A stretch of DNA of 31,455 nucleotides from CAYFJO01 sp964343305 (GTDB lineage Bacteria > Planctomycetota > Planctomycetia > Pirellulales > Pirellulaceae). Positions 15,999 through 26,100 of this stretch are shown in pieces. The stretch covers positions 1 to 31,455 of the forward strand of contig CAYFJO010000085.1 in assembly GCA_964343305.1 (NCBI GenBank). Reading direction: 5' to 3'. The notes beneath the pieces are model-generated. The model ran no database searches. It had not been told where the DNA came from and was given only the letters and a program-made list of their open reading frames with translations. Every line of letters begins with the position of its first letter. The stretch's first letter is position 1. The translations under genes were made by a program, and so were the position numbers.

Positions 15999-16040
15999 AA
16001 AGGGCTTGATCGGACGTGGCTCTAGCCGATCAAGCCCTTT
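15999..16040 (-). terminator. Rho-independent terminator
   Basis: Perfect 15-bp stem (15999-16013 with 16026-16040, AAAGGGCTTGATCGG and complement) and a 12-base loop. On the minus strand it is followed by TTTGTTTTTT (the plus-strand run at 15991-16000), the classic U tract. It would end transcripts coming from the right, yet no firm minus-strand gene exists there. This hints at a lost or unrecognised gene or RNA at 16.1-16.8 kb. Confidence 0.75.
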
Positions 16041-16360
16041 CACCGTGAAAAAACAGCTCCAGCCCAATTCGGGCGGTTTGTTTGTTCGCCTAACCTGTGC
16101 GACTCATTGCTTAAGATCCACGGGCATCCATGTTCGGTTTTTATAATGACGACGAGCTTCAGGGCGGGGGGGACCCTAAAGCTCGCTGGGTCGAGTACCT
16201 GTCGTCATTGTTGATTACGTTTCGCAGATGCCGTGCCAAACTACACATCCCGTGCATGGCAAGTAAGAAATCCACCGCTTTGCACCCCACGCTACAAGAT
16301 TCCGCTGCCGCTCGGCTGCAAAACGTGCCGCTTCAAAATGTACATTTTACAATTTTGATG

Positions 16361-16600
16361 TCACAAGTCGGAACGCAAAAGGCTGAGCGTTACCGCCTGG
16401 AACACCTGATCCATCTTGTCACACTCTGAGCTTTCCGCCTGATAGAGGACCAGGCAGGTCCGGTCGCCGTGGTGAAACGCGATGGCTCGCGCCGTCACGA
16501 CTCGAACCAACGTCCTGCCGGTTGGCAGCCATTCGACGTCGACGTGACGTGTCCGAGAGACCGTTAACATCTCACCGGCAAGCAGGTTATCGCTCGGCAA
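16361..16600 (-). pseudogene. Possible remnant of a minus-strand gene
   Basis: A 79-codon frame ends with a protein-like segment (ARAIAFHHGDRTCLVLYQ, then DKMDQVFQAVTLSLL) resembling the end of a small beta-sheet domain. A second minus-strand frame at 16564-16809 overlaps its start and has an amphipathic segment (LGKHLSREQLSQLAKLLPD). The two could be pieces of one gene split by a frameshift, ending before the terminator at 15999-16040. I recognise no family, and neither frame has a good start site. Low confidence. Confidence 0.25.
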
Positions 16601-17087
16601 AGCCTTATCTCATGAGCAACCGTTGCGTTGACTTTTCGTCGAATCGAATATGATACCTCGCTTGGAACGTCAGGCAACAACTTTGCCAACTGACTAAGCT
16701 GTTCCCGCGAAAGATGTTTGCCCAAGTCAGCAGCGATACGACCCAAATCGATTTGAATATGGCACCATAGTGGGTACCGTTCCGGATTGGTTGGCACCAC
16801 TGTGGGCACCGTTGCGCAGACGAGATCGTTGCTGATTAACGGCGACGACCCATGCGGTGCTGATCAGTTCGGCGGCGAGTGGGGGGGTAGATCGCGTGTT
16901 TATGATCAAGCCTGCACATATCCGAACGCTAGAAAGACTTAGACTTGGTGTCACTGGGACGGTTAGGCCGCTTCCGGTCCCGGATTCAGAATGGCACAAT
17001 CTGTTCAAGGAATTGTTGGCGCACGCTGCCAATTCTCCGTAATGAAAATTCAGAAACATCCCGTCAGACCGAAGCGAGAGGTCGCGA
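16601..17087. other. Gene-poor stretch upstream of the S9 peptidase
   Basis: No convincing gene. A short plus-strand frame ends in TAA-TGA at 17040-17045. From ATG 16902 it would give a 46-residue peptide (MIKPAHIRTLERLRLGV and onward, ending LFKELLAHAANSP) with a plausible helical composition but no recognised family and no clear ribosome binding site. The peptidase promoter should lie here. Confidence 0.3.
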
Positions 17088-19019
17088 ATGACAGACCGCC
17101 AAACTGCGCCATACGGTACTTGGAAATCTCCGATCAGTTCGGACCTCATCGTCTCAGACGTCGTCCAACTGAGTGACCCCGCCATCGATGGAAGGGACAT
17201 CTATTGGACAGAGTTGCGACCGACTGAAGGCGGACGCGTTGTCCTTGTGAACCGCACTCCGGACGGCTCAACGACGGACGTCACGCCGCCGGGGTTCAAT
17301 GTTCGGACGCGGGTCCACGAGTACGGCGGTGCCCCGTTTGTCGTTCGGAACGGCACCGTCTGGTTTTCAAATTACGACGATCAGCGTCTCTATCGACAGA
17401 CGATCGGCACAACTCCGGTTCCACTGACCGCCGAGGCAGATCTGCGCTGGGCAGATGGAATTCTGGACGAATCGCGGTACCGCCTCATCTACATCCGCGA
17501 AGATCACACCGTCGCTGCCCCCGAGCCCGTTAACGCAATCGTGGGCTTCGGCCTCGACCAAGCCAGTCCTGAGGTTGTCACCTCAGGTTGCGATTTCTAT
17601 TCCAACCCTCGGCTCAGTCCGGACGGTACACAACTTGCTTGGCTGGAGTGGAATCACCCAAACATGCCGTGGGACGGAACTGAATTGTGCGTCGCTCAAC
17701 TGGACGATGCCGGCCGGGTGAGCAGCATGCAGCGGATCGCAGGCGGCATGGACGAGTCTGTTTTGCAGCCGCTGTGGTCCCCTGACGGAATGCTGTATTT
17801 CATCAGTGATCGGAGCGGTTGGTGGAACCTGTATCGCTGGACGGACCAGAGTATTGATTCGATTATCGAGAAGAATGCTGAGTTTGCCGGACCTTCGTGG
17901 GTATTCGGCCTCGCGTCGTACGGGTTCGAGTCGCCTGAGTCTCTGCTATGTGTTTACAATGAAAGCGGCCAGGCCCATCTCACGCAGATCAATACGCGGA
18001 CACTGCAATCTCGGCGGATCGACACCCCGTTTACAAGCATCAGCTACCTCAAAGTGGCGAACGGTCAGGCCGTGTTTCTGGGAGGCTCGCCCACAGCTCC
18101 CAGCGCCGTGGCCCGTCTGGATCTCGCGACCGGCTCACTCGAAACACTGCGCAGTTCTAGTACTGTTGAAGTCGATTTGGGCTACCTGTCGATTGCTGAA
18201 TCGATCGAGTTTCCGACAGAAGGCGGACGGACCGCTCACGCATTTTACTATGCCCCGGCAAATTGTGATTTTCAGGGGCCAACCGATGAATCTCCGCCAT
18301 TGCTGGTCCGTTCGCACGGAGGCCCGACGGGCGCCGCGACACACGATTTCAATCTGGGTGTTCAGTACTGGACCAGCCGCGGCTTCGCGTTCGTGGATGT
18401 GAACTACGGAGGCAGCACCGGCTACGGCCGGGAATATCGCAATAGACTGCGAGGCAACTGGGGCATCGTTGATGTCGATGACTGTGTAAATGCCGCACAG
18501 CATCTGGTCAGGCAGGGGTTGGCTAATCCGGACCGCTTAGCGATCGACGGTGGAAGCGCCGGCGGCTACACGACTTTGTGCGCGCTGACGTTTCGCGACG
18601 CATTCACCGCAGGTGCCAGTTTGTACGGGTTGAGCGATCTAGTTGTCTTTGTCGGTGACACGCACAAGTTCGAGAGTCGCTATCTCGATTCGCTGATTGG
18701 CCCTTGGCCTGAACACGAAGACATATACCGTCAGCGGTCCGCGATAAATTCGGTCGATCAGTTATCCTGCCCGGTCGCATTTTTTCAGGGCGACGAGGAT
18801 AAGATCGTCCCGCCGAACCAGGCGGAACTGATGGTCAATGCGTTGCGAGAGAAAGGACTACCTGTCGCTTACGTACTGTTCGAAGGCGAACAGCACGGCT
18901 TTCGAAAAGCTACCAACATCAAGCGCGCGCTCGACGGAGAGTTCTATTTCTTTTCACGAATCTTCGGCTTCGATCCCGCCGAGAACCTTGAACCGTTGGA
19001 GATTGAGAACTTGGATTGA
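17088..19019 (+). CDS. S9 family (prolyl oligopeptidase-type) serine peptidase
   Basis: 643 residues. The N-terminal 370 residues form a seven-bladed propeller with WD40-like/TolB-type strands (for example SNPRLSPDGTQLAWLEW, PLWSPDGMLYFISDRSGWWNLY). The C-terminal alpha/beta-hydrolase domain has RSHGGPTGA (oxyanion region), the nucleophile elbow DGGSAGGYT with Ser490, GDEDKIVPP with Asp571 and EGEQHGF with His603, a complete triad. Together they mark a dipeptidyl-aminopeptidase/acylaminoacyl-peptidase that trims short peptides. No signal peptide is visible, so it is probably cytoplasmic. AGAGG six bases before the ATG supports the start. Confidence 0.95.
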   Translation: MTDRQTAPYGTWKSPISSDLIVSDVVQLSDPAIDGRDIYWTELRPTEGGRVVLVNRTPDGSTTDVTPPGFNVRTRVHEYGGAPFVVRNGTVWFSNYDDQRLYRQTIGTTPVPLTAEADLRWADGILDESRYRLIYIREDHTVAAPEPVNAIVGFGLDQASPEVVTSGCDFYSNPRLSPDGTQLAWLEWNHPNMPWDGTELCVAQLDDAGRVSSMQRIAGGMDESVLQPLWSPDGMLYFISDRSGWWNLYRWTDQSIDSIIEKNAEFAGPSWVFGLASYGFESPESLLCVYNESGQAHLTQINTRTLQSRRIDTPFTSISYLKVANGQAVFLGGSPTAPSAVARLDLATGSLETLRSSSTVEVDLGYLSIAESIEFPTEGGRTAHAFYYAPANCDFQGPTDESPPLLVRSHGGPTGAATHDFNLGVQYWTSRGFAFVDVNYGGSTGYGREYRNRLRGNWGIVDVDDCVNAAQHLVRQGLANPDRLAIDGGSAGGYTTLCALTFRDAFTAGASLYGLSDLVVFVGDTHKFESRYLDSLIGPWPEHEDIYRQRSAINSVDQLSCPVAFFQGDEDKIVPPNQAELMVNALREKGLPVAYVLFEGEQHGFRKATNIKRALDGEFYFFSRIFGFDPAENLEPLEIENLD

Positions 19020-19060
19020 AGAGGCGATAACCCGAGTGATCGTGATCAACCTTTTGTCCG

Positions 19061-19879
19061 TCAATTCGATCCGGCAACGCCCTGCTTTGATGGAACGACC
19101 GCCACGATTCGAGTAGGACCACCACTTCCGCCGCGGATTTTCATCGGTAGCGCGATGACCGTGAAACCGCTTGTGGGCACGTCATCCACCATCGCCACGT
19201 TCTCCAGCGCGGGAATGTTGTGCTTGAACAATGTGACGTGAGATTGGAAATGCGTCGACTGGCCGAAGTCAATGCTGGGCGTGTCGATACCGACGGCCTT
19301 GACCGCCCGATGTTCGGTTAACCACTTTGCCGCGTCTGGGTGCAAACCAGGAAAATGCAATTCGGCGACCGCTTCGAGCCCCGTACGGTCGGTGCCAAGA
19401 TATCGCTTGCGATCTGGCCAGTGGTTGCTCCAGCCGGTTCGTAGCAACACGATCACGTCCACCAATTGCCTTTCATGTTTTTCTTCCCAACGCCGCAGAT
19501 CGCCAACGCCGACTTGGTAATCACGGTCTTTCGCGCACGGCGCGGAAACATCGACCACCGCGCCTCGACCGATCAGTCGTTTCAACGGAATTTGATCGAC
19601 GGTTTGCCGCCCTTTGTAAAAATGAATCGGAGCATCGAGATGAGTGCCCCCATGTTCCGCGGTCGTTAGACGATTGGCGGCGTAGTAGTAACCTTTTTCG
19701 GTTACACCCGCAAATCGAGTTTCCAGAACGAACCCCTTTTCGGTGGGCCAGTAGATGGTCTGCTTGTCGAATGAATGAGTCAAGTCGATGAATCTCCCGT
19801 CAAACGGATCGTCAGCCAGCACATTCCCATACAGGATCAACCAAAAAACCAATTGCGTGGCGGGCAAGGTTGTTTTCAT
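19061..19879 (-). CDS. Cyclase family protein (kynurenine-formamidase-like), secreted
   Basis: 272 residues with an N-terminal signal peptide (MKTTLPATQLVFWLILYGNVLA). The metal-binding signature HGGTHLDAPIH gives His76, His80, Asp82 and His86, as in bacterial kynurenine formamidase and related 'putative cyclase' hydrolases. The IDLTHSFD start and the VIVLLRTGW and VKAVGIDTPSID segments also match the fold. Family members hydrolyse formamides, isatin or similar small molecules. Export argues against a tryptophan-catabolism role, so the substrate is open. AGGAG six bases upstream supports the start. It is convergent with the S9 peptidase, 41 bases apart. Confidence 0.92.
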   Translation of the reverse strand: MKTTLPATQLVFWLILYGNVLADDPFDGRFIDLTHSFDKQTIYWPTEKGFVLETRFAGVTEKGYYYAANRLTTAEHGGTHLDAPIHFYKGRQTVDQIPLKRLIGRGAVVDVSAPCAKDRDYQVGVGDLRRWEEKHERQLVDVIVLLRTGWSNHWPDRKRYLGTDRTGLEAVAELHFPGLHPDAAKWLTEHRAVKAVGIDTPSIDFGQSTHFQSHVTLFKHNIPALENVAMVDDVPTSGFTVIALPMKIRGGSGGPTRIVAVVPSKQGVAGSN

Positions 19880-20105
19880 AATTCTCTCCTATTGAAGGAA
19901 AACAAAATCGGCATGACATAGCCCAAGCCCCAGTTGAAGTCCTGTGCAATGTATGCGAAGTACTGGCACCCCTCTGTTGGACGGCGAAGTCTTCCCAAAT
20001 CGCTGCGGATTTCGCAAAATCATTACATCCGTTTGACGAATACCCCGACAGTCTCTTTTTCGGCTGGGCCACTCGGCCTAAGCGTAACCTAGATTTGAGT
20101 CGACT

Positions 20106-20735
20106 ATGACTGAGTTTCTCGAAACTTGTTTTTCCGGTCCGGCGTTGCCCGCTTCGATACTGTTGCTTGCTGTCATTGGTTATTGGTTGTTAGTCGTTGT
20201 CGGTGTCATCGGGCTTGAGATGCTCGATTTCGATTTTGACGTCGATGTGGATTTAGATGCCGACGGAATGTTGAATTCGGTCATGAGTGCCGGCGCGGTC
20301 ACGTTCAAGTTTTTGAATATTGGCCAATTGCCGATCAACCTATGGCTCAGCGTATTTGCGATTTCAGTCTGGGTGATTTCCTTGGTTTGGACAACTCCGG
20401 AAACAAGCTTCTGGATGACAACACTGATCGTACTAAGAAACTTTGCCGTTGCACTAGTACCAACGAAAATCCTGACCCAGCCATTACGAGGAAGATTCGA
20501 GCCGATTGAACCGGTCGAGAAAGAGGATCTGGTCGGGGTCGTCGGCGAAGTTTCGACAGCAGACGTTTCGCAAACGTCCGGCCAAGGTAGATTCAAAGGC
20601 GATGCAGCTCCACTGCTGCTGAATGTGCGGACGATTCAAGGAGTCTTGCCGAAAGGCGAACAGATTCGGATCGTCGAATATGACGCCGAACAAGATATTT
20701 TCAAAGTAGAGAAAGCCGTCACAAAAGACGTTTAG
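20106..20735 (+). CDS. yqiJ: YqiJ/NfeD-like OB-fold membrane protein
   Basis: 209 residues. Predicted membrane segments lie at about 14-38, 77-97 and 99-118. An unusual acidic linker (DFDFDVDVDLDADG) follows the first. The C-terminal part from about 140 (DLVGVVGEVSTADVS, then GEQIRIVEYDAEQDIFKVE) is a small OB-fold beta-barrel as in NfeD and YqiJ. Such proteins pair with flotillins and are thought to shape membrane microdomains. It is 13 bases upstream of the flotillin gene, as in the E. coli yqiJ-yqiK pair. The N-terminus and start codon are plausible, but the ribosome binding site is weak. Confidence 0.8.
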   Translation: MTEFLETCFSGPALPASILLLAVIGYWLLVVVGVIGLEMLDFDFDVDVDLDADGMLNSVMSAGAVTFKFLNIGQLPINLWLSVFAISVWVISLVWTTPETSFWMTTLIVLRNFAVALVPTKILTQPLRGRFEPIEPVEKEDLVGVVGEVSTADVSQTSGQGRFKGDAAPLLLNVRTIQGVLPKGEQIRIVEYDAEQDIFKVEKAVTKDV

Positions 20736-20748
20736 CGAGGAAGAAAGC

Positions 20749-22890
20749 ATGTATAGCAAATTGTTTGATGGACTTGGCTTCGTGCTCATGGGCGATATTT
20801 ATGAGACGCTTGCGTACGTTGGCATTGGCGTCGCGGTTTTTCTCTTCGTTGTGCTTTGTGCCGGAATTCTCTTTGCTCAGTTTTACAAAAAAGTTGGACC
20901 AGACGAGGGACTTGTCCGATCTGGAGCCGGCGGGCTTCGAGCGGCAACGGGTCGAGGTATTTTTGTATGGCCGATTCTTCATAAAGTCGAAAAGATGGAT
21001 TTGTCAGTCAAACGTATTGAAATCAAGCGTCAAGCGGAAAACGGATTGATCTGTCGCGACAACATGCGGGCTGACATCGAAGTTGCATTCTTCGTACGAG
21101 TCAACAACGAACTCAAGGACATCTTAGATGTCGCACAATCGGTTGGCTGTGAACGCGCATCGGATCTTCAGAGATTGACCGAACTGTTCGATGCCAAGTT
21201 TTCCGAAGCATTGAAAACGGTTGGAAAACAGTTCGACTTTGTTGAGCTATTTGTTGAACGAGATCGATTCAAGCAAGAAATTCTCAATGTGATCGGTACC
21301 GACCTGAATGGATACGTGCTGGATGACTGTGCGATTGATTACCTCGAACAGACCCCCGTCACCAAACTCGACCCCCAAAATGTTCTCGACGCTGAGGGTA
21401 TCAAGAAGATCACGGATCTGACCGCCAAAGAGCACATCGTTTCGAACGACATTACACGGGAAAAAGAAAAAACGATCAAGAAGCAAGATGTTGAGGCACG
21501 CGAAGCGATCCTCGAACTGGAGAAGCAGCAGGTCGAAGCCGAAGAAAAGCAACGTCGCGAGATCGCCGAGATTGCTGCTCGTGAACAGGCTCAGGCTCAG
21601 AAAGTTCGTGAAGAAGAACGACTCAAAGCCGAATCGGCTCGCATCACAACGGAAGAAGAGATCTTTGTTGCCGAGGAAAACAAAGACCGCCAGATTATCG
21701 TCGCTCGCCGAAACAAAGAGCGAACCGATGCGGTCGAAACCGAGCGTGTCGAAAAAGACCGCGGCCTGGAAGCCACCGAACGCGAGCGTGTCGTCGGTGT
21801 TGCCCAGGTCACCAAGGACAAGGACATCGAAGTCGAAAAGCGAAACATCCAGGAAGCGATTCGCGAACGCGTGGTGGTCGAACGGGCAGTTGTCGAAGAG
21901 CAGGAAAAGATCAAAGACACCGAGCAATTCGCCGGTGCCGATCGATCCAAACGGGTCGTCATCACCAAGGCCGAAGAAACGGCACAACAAGACTTGGTCA
22001 AGGAAGTTAAAGCCGCCGAAGCCGCCAAGAGCGCGTCGGAGTTGATCGCCGAAAAGACGGTTATCGAAGCCGAGGCTTCGCGTGCCGCGTCCGAGAAGGA
22101 CATGCAGGCGACCAAGATGTTGGCCGAAGCCAAGACGGCTGACGAAGCCGCGAAGGGCTTGGCTGAAGCTCAAGTCCAAGCGGCCAAAGCCGACTCCCTG
22201 GAAAAAGAAGGCACGGCCGAAGCCAGCGTCACCCAAAAGAAACTGGTCGCCGAAGCCAAGGGCCAGGAAGCCAAAGCCGTGGCCATCGAAAAGGAAGGCA
22301 CGGCGGAAGCAACCGTTACTCAGTTGAAGTTCAGCGCCGAAGCCAAGGGTATCGAAGATAAGGCCGAAGCGATGAAGTTGTTCGATGGCGTGGGCCGCGA
22401 GCACGAAGAGTACAAACTGCAACTGAACAAAGACAAGGACATCGAGATCGCCGGCATCCAGGCTCAGGCCGACATCGCCGACGCCCAGTCACAGATCGTT
22501 GGCGAGGCTCTGAAGAGTGCCCGCATCGACATCGTCGGCGGCGAGACCGAGTTCTTCGACAAGATCATCGACTCGGTCAAGGCCGGTAAAGCAGTCGACC
22601 GCTTCGTTTACAACAGCGAAGTTGCAACGGACGTCAAGAACACGTTCTTCAACGGCGACCCCGAGTACTTCAGCCATAAGTTGCAAGGGTTGGTTGAACA
22701 GTTCAACCTGAGCACCGATGACGTGAAGGACCTGTCGATCGCCGCGTTGATCGCCAAGATGCTTGGTCTGACCAGCAGCGACGGCATCCGCAACGAGTTG
22801 CATCGTTTGCTCGGCATGGCCCAAAACATCGGCGTTGCCAACGACAAGTTGGAATCGGTCCAATTGGAAGACGCGGGCAGTGCGAAATAA
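20749..22890 (+). CDS. yqiK: Flotillin-like SPFH/Band 7 protein (YqiK type)
   Basis: 713 residues. There is one N-terminal membrane segment (about 22-47) and a short cytoplasmic or peripheral link. The SPFH/PHB domain spans about 50-240 (VGPDEGLVRSGAGG, RADIEVAFFVRV, VGKQFDFVELFVERDRF). A very long Glu/Ala/Lys-rich coiled coil runs from about 250 to 545, including repeated KEGTAEA(S/T)VTQ units. A C-terminal globular region (555-700) contains GGETEFFDKIIDSV, typical of YqiK. Flotillins oligomerise on the inner membrane and organise lipid domains. AGGA eight bases before the ATG supports the start. Compared with E. coli YqiK it is longer, through the coiled coil and an extra C-terminal domain. 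It shares an operon with the OB-fold gene and possibly the giant ATPase downstream. Confidence 0.92.
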   Translation: MYSKLFDGLGFVLMGDIYETLAYVGIGVAVFLFVVLCAGILFAQFYKKVGPDEGLVRSGAGGLRAATGRGIFVWPILHKVEKMDLSVKRIEIKRQAENGLICRDNMRADIEVAFFVRVNNELKDILDVAQSVGCERASDLQRLTELFDAKFSEALKTVGKQFDFVELFVERDRFKQEILNVIGTDLNGYVLDDCAIDYLEQTPVTKLDPQNVLDAEGIKKITDLTAKEHIVSNDITREKEKTIKKQDVEAREAILELEKQQVEAEEKQRREIAEIAAREQAQAQKVREEERLKAESARITTEEEIFVAEENKDRQIIVARRNKERTDAVETERVEKDRGLEATERERVVGVAQVTKDKDIEVEKRNIQEAIRERVVVERAVVEEQEKIKDTEQFAGADRSKRVVITKAEETAQQDLVKEVKAAEAAKSASELIAEKTVIEAEASRAASEKDMQATKMLAEAKTADEAAKGLAEAQVQAAKADSLEKEGTAEASVTQKKLVAEAKGQEAKAVAIEKEGTAEATVTQLKFSAEAKGIEDKAEAMKLFDGVGREHEEYKLQLNKDKDIEIAGIQAQADIADAQSQIVGEALKSARIDIVGGETEFFDKIIDSVKAGKAVDRFVYNSEVATDVKNTFFNGDPEYFSHKLQGLVEQFNLSTDDVKDLSIAALIAKMLGLTSSDGIRNELHRLLGMAQNIGVANDKLESVQLEDAGSAK

Positions 22891-22916
22891 CCAGGGTTTG
22901 GCAGCCGCGGAGCGGC

Positions 22917-23086
22917 GAAATCGTGTAGCCTGGGGTTTAAACCCCAGGAACACGAGCGAAAATAATCGCCAGGCCCTGGAAGGGCGACATCGCGAATCAT
23001 GCCGCCAAACGATGTCGCCCCTACCGGGGCTCGGTGCTCATTTCGCGACGACTACCAGGGGTTAACACCCCTGGCTACATGATTTC
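22917..23086. repeat. Multi-hairpin repeat element with terminal inverted repeats
   Basis: The ends 22917-22930 (GAAATCGTGTAGCC) and 23073-23086 are inverted repeats with one mismatch. Inside are three hairpins: 22921-22955 (core CCTGGGGTTTAAACCCCAGG), 22973-23030 (GGGCGACATCG with CGATGTCGCCC, then GC-rich arms) and 23055-23074 (CCAGGGG with CCCCTGG). It fills nearly the whole gap between the flotillin and giant ATPase genes. I recall similar modular sequences scattered through Rhodopirellula-type genomes, untested here. It may act as a transcript stabiliser or attenuator between the two genes. Confidence 0.75.
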
Positions 23087-23108
23087 GTCCCGCTGGGACT
23101 AACAACCA

Positions 23109-26100
23109 ATGTCGCAAGAACTCGAAAACAACGCCGAATCCGCTGAGCAGCAGACGCAGCTTGAGTCCGGCACGTATGAAATCATCCGGAATCGGTTGAA
23201 TTCGCACGGCAAGGAACTTCGTTTGCGGCTCGACAAGCTCAACCACTCGCGCAAGGAAGTTTTCGGTTCGATCGAAATGACGCTCCGCGGAACTGAGCGG
23301 ATTACGACTGAACACAACTGCGTCCCGCGCGACATGGTTTCGATCGGTAGCCAATTGCTATTCGGCTACAACATCCATTTCGGGTTGAAAACGGAGACGC
23401 ACCTAAAGGACGTTTTCTCGGTTTACAAATTCTCCGAAAACGCGTTTCACGAAAAACCGCTCGACCTGATCAACGACGAACAGTTCCTGCGCGACTTCAA
23501 GGAAGTCTACCGGTACTACAAAAACGCCGAGTTCGCCAAGTTCTTCGTCACCGGAGTGCACCTGTATATGGTCTTCCGCGTCGGCCAAAATGCGGGCGAC
23601 ATCAAGTCGTTCAAGTGGGCCATTCACGGCGATTCGCTGGCCTACATGGACAACCGCAGCGATCACGAAGTCCGCTTCCCGCCGCAGCACGAGTTCGAGT
23701 GGACCCGCACGACGCGCGACATGCACCACTTCGGCGAACACCCGCACATCTCAATCGAAGATCGTGTGTTCGTCGAAACAATCGGCGGCGACCTGACGAT
23801 CAAAATCGAAAACAGCACCGAGTCGGGCGAAGGCGTCTACGAAGAACCCGTCGAAAATGTCGACCAGACACTAGACGACGCCGAGATCTATTACGCGTGC
23901 GTCGGCAACATCGTGTTGCTCAAGATCCGCCCGTACCAGGAAAAAGATTTCCGCTACATCGTCTACAACGAAAAAATCCAACGCTGTCGACGGCTCGATT
24001 CGATCGCCCACGCCTGCGTGCTGTTGCCCGACGACCAGGGGCTGGTGTTTTCGAACGGCTACTACCTGCAGAACGGCGAGCACAAAACGTTCGAAAGCGG
24101 GCTGACCGACATGCTGTACGAACGGCGGCTGGCCGCCCCTAACGGCGAAGATTTCCTGTTCGTTTTTTACAACCGGCTGTCCGGCACCTACGTCCTGCTG
24201 CCGTACAACTTGATCGAGCAACGCGTCGACACGCCGATCATCTGCCACGGCTCGACATTGTTCAACGCTGGCGAAATGATCTGCTTCAAGTCGCAAGACG
24301 AAGCGGCCAAGCACCATGCGATTCAAATCTGGCAGACGCCGTACGTCGGCGAAGATTTCGTCCCGCACACGAACACCGACTCGTTTCTTTACAAAATCGG
24401 CAACCGCGACATCGTCCGCGGCATGGCCGAGTGCCACGAAGTGTTGAAGCTGATCGACAAGGAAGACACGTACGCCAATCTGTACGTCGACATCGTCAAG
24501 GAGTCGGGCGACATCATCGATTCGTACTTCTGGATCGACAGCCCTCAGACGCACAACTTGAAAGAGCCGCTGGTCGAAATTCGCGGTGCGGCGACTTCGG
24601 CAATCGACGAGTTCGACAAAGTCGTCCGAGTCAAACAAAACACGTCTCGCCAAACGAACGACGTCACCAAACAAACGCGCGAGATCGTCGAAACCGTCCA
24701 TCACCGCCGGTTCGAACATATTGACGAATTCGTCAACTCGCTCGGCGATCTGCGGCGCATCCGCGGCGACATCATTTCACTGCGTGACTTGCGCTACGTC
24801 GACACGGCGCTCGTCGAGTCGCTCGAAACCGAAGTTGCCGAGCACGCCGAAAAGCTGTCGCATCGCTGCGTCGAATTTCTGCTCGACCCGAACGCCCTGA
24901 CTCCGTACCAGCAAGGCGTCGAGGCCGAAGCCGCTAAGATCGACAAGCTAACCAAGGTGACCGACGCCAAAAAGGTCGAAGAAGACATCGCCACCAGCGC
25001 GGCCGAGCTGGAAATGCTGATCGAAATCGTCAGCAACTTGAAGATCGACGACGCCACGCATCGCACCACGATCATCGACAATATCTCGGCGATTTTTGCG
25101 ACTGTGAACCAGGCTCGCGCCGGACTCAAAACGAAAACCAAAGAACTGATGTCCGTCGAAGGTGTCGCCGAATTCAATTCGCAGATGAAGTTGATGAACC
25201 AAAGCGTCGTCAACTACCTGGACATTTGCGACACGCCCGACAAGTGCGAAGAGTTTCTCACCAAGATTATGATCCAACTCGAAGAACTCGAAGGCCGCTT
25301 TGCCGAGTTCGACGAGTTCGTTATCCAACTGACCGAGAAGCGAGAAGAGATCTACAACGCTTTCGAGACCCGCAAACTCGCGCTGGTCGAAGCTCGCAAC
25401 AAGCGGGCCAGCTCGTTGATGAGCGCCGCCGAGCGGATCTTGAAAGGCATCAAGACCCGCGTGGACAGCCTCGAATCGGTCAACGACATCAACGGCTACT
25501 TCGCGTCGGACTTGATGATTGAAAAGATTCGCGACATCGTCGACCAACTCGGCGAACTAGACGACACGGTCAAAGTCGACGACATCCAAAGTCAACTAAA
25601 AACGATTCGCGAAGACGCCGTCCGTCAACTCAAAGACCGGCAGGACCTGTTCGTCGGCGGCGAAAACGTCATCCAATTCGGCAACCACCGCTTCTCGGTC
25701 AATGTCCAGCAGCTCGACCTCACCACGGTCCTGCGCGACAACCAGATGTACCTGCACCTGACCGGCACCGACTTCTTCGAGCCCATCGAGCACGAAGAAT
25801 TGAACTCAATGCGTGATATCTGGCAACAAGAAGTGATCTCCGAAAACCGAGAAGTCTACCGTGCCGAGTACCTGGCCTTCCAATTGTTCGCAGCGTTCAG
25901 CGCTGTGGTCGGGTCTCCCGACCCGACCACCGGACCGACCGAAGGTCTCCCAAGCATCGCAGAGTTCCTCAAACAAGACAACGAACAACAACTAGCCACG
26001 GTCCAACGTTTCATGGGCCCGCGTTACACCGAAGCCTACTCCAAAGGCGTCCACGACCACGACGCCTGCCGAATCATCAAATCGCTGCTCCGCATGAAAA

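Noticed and set aside
15915..16040. Possible CRISPR array from closely spaced hairpins
   Set aside because: The two palindromes have different sequences and no regular spacers or direct repeats.
21247..22422. 391-codon minus-strand frame opposite the flotillin coiled coil
   Set aside because: Phe/Leu/Gly-rich reading is produced by the antisense of Glu/Lys/Ala codons; no domain and no start signal.
23871..24719. 282-codon minus-strand frame inside the giant ATPase gene
   Set aside because: Antisense shadow with Val/Asp/Arg bias caused by the GC-rich sense codons.
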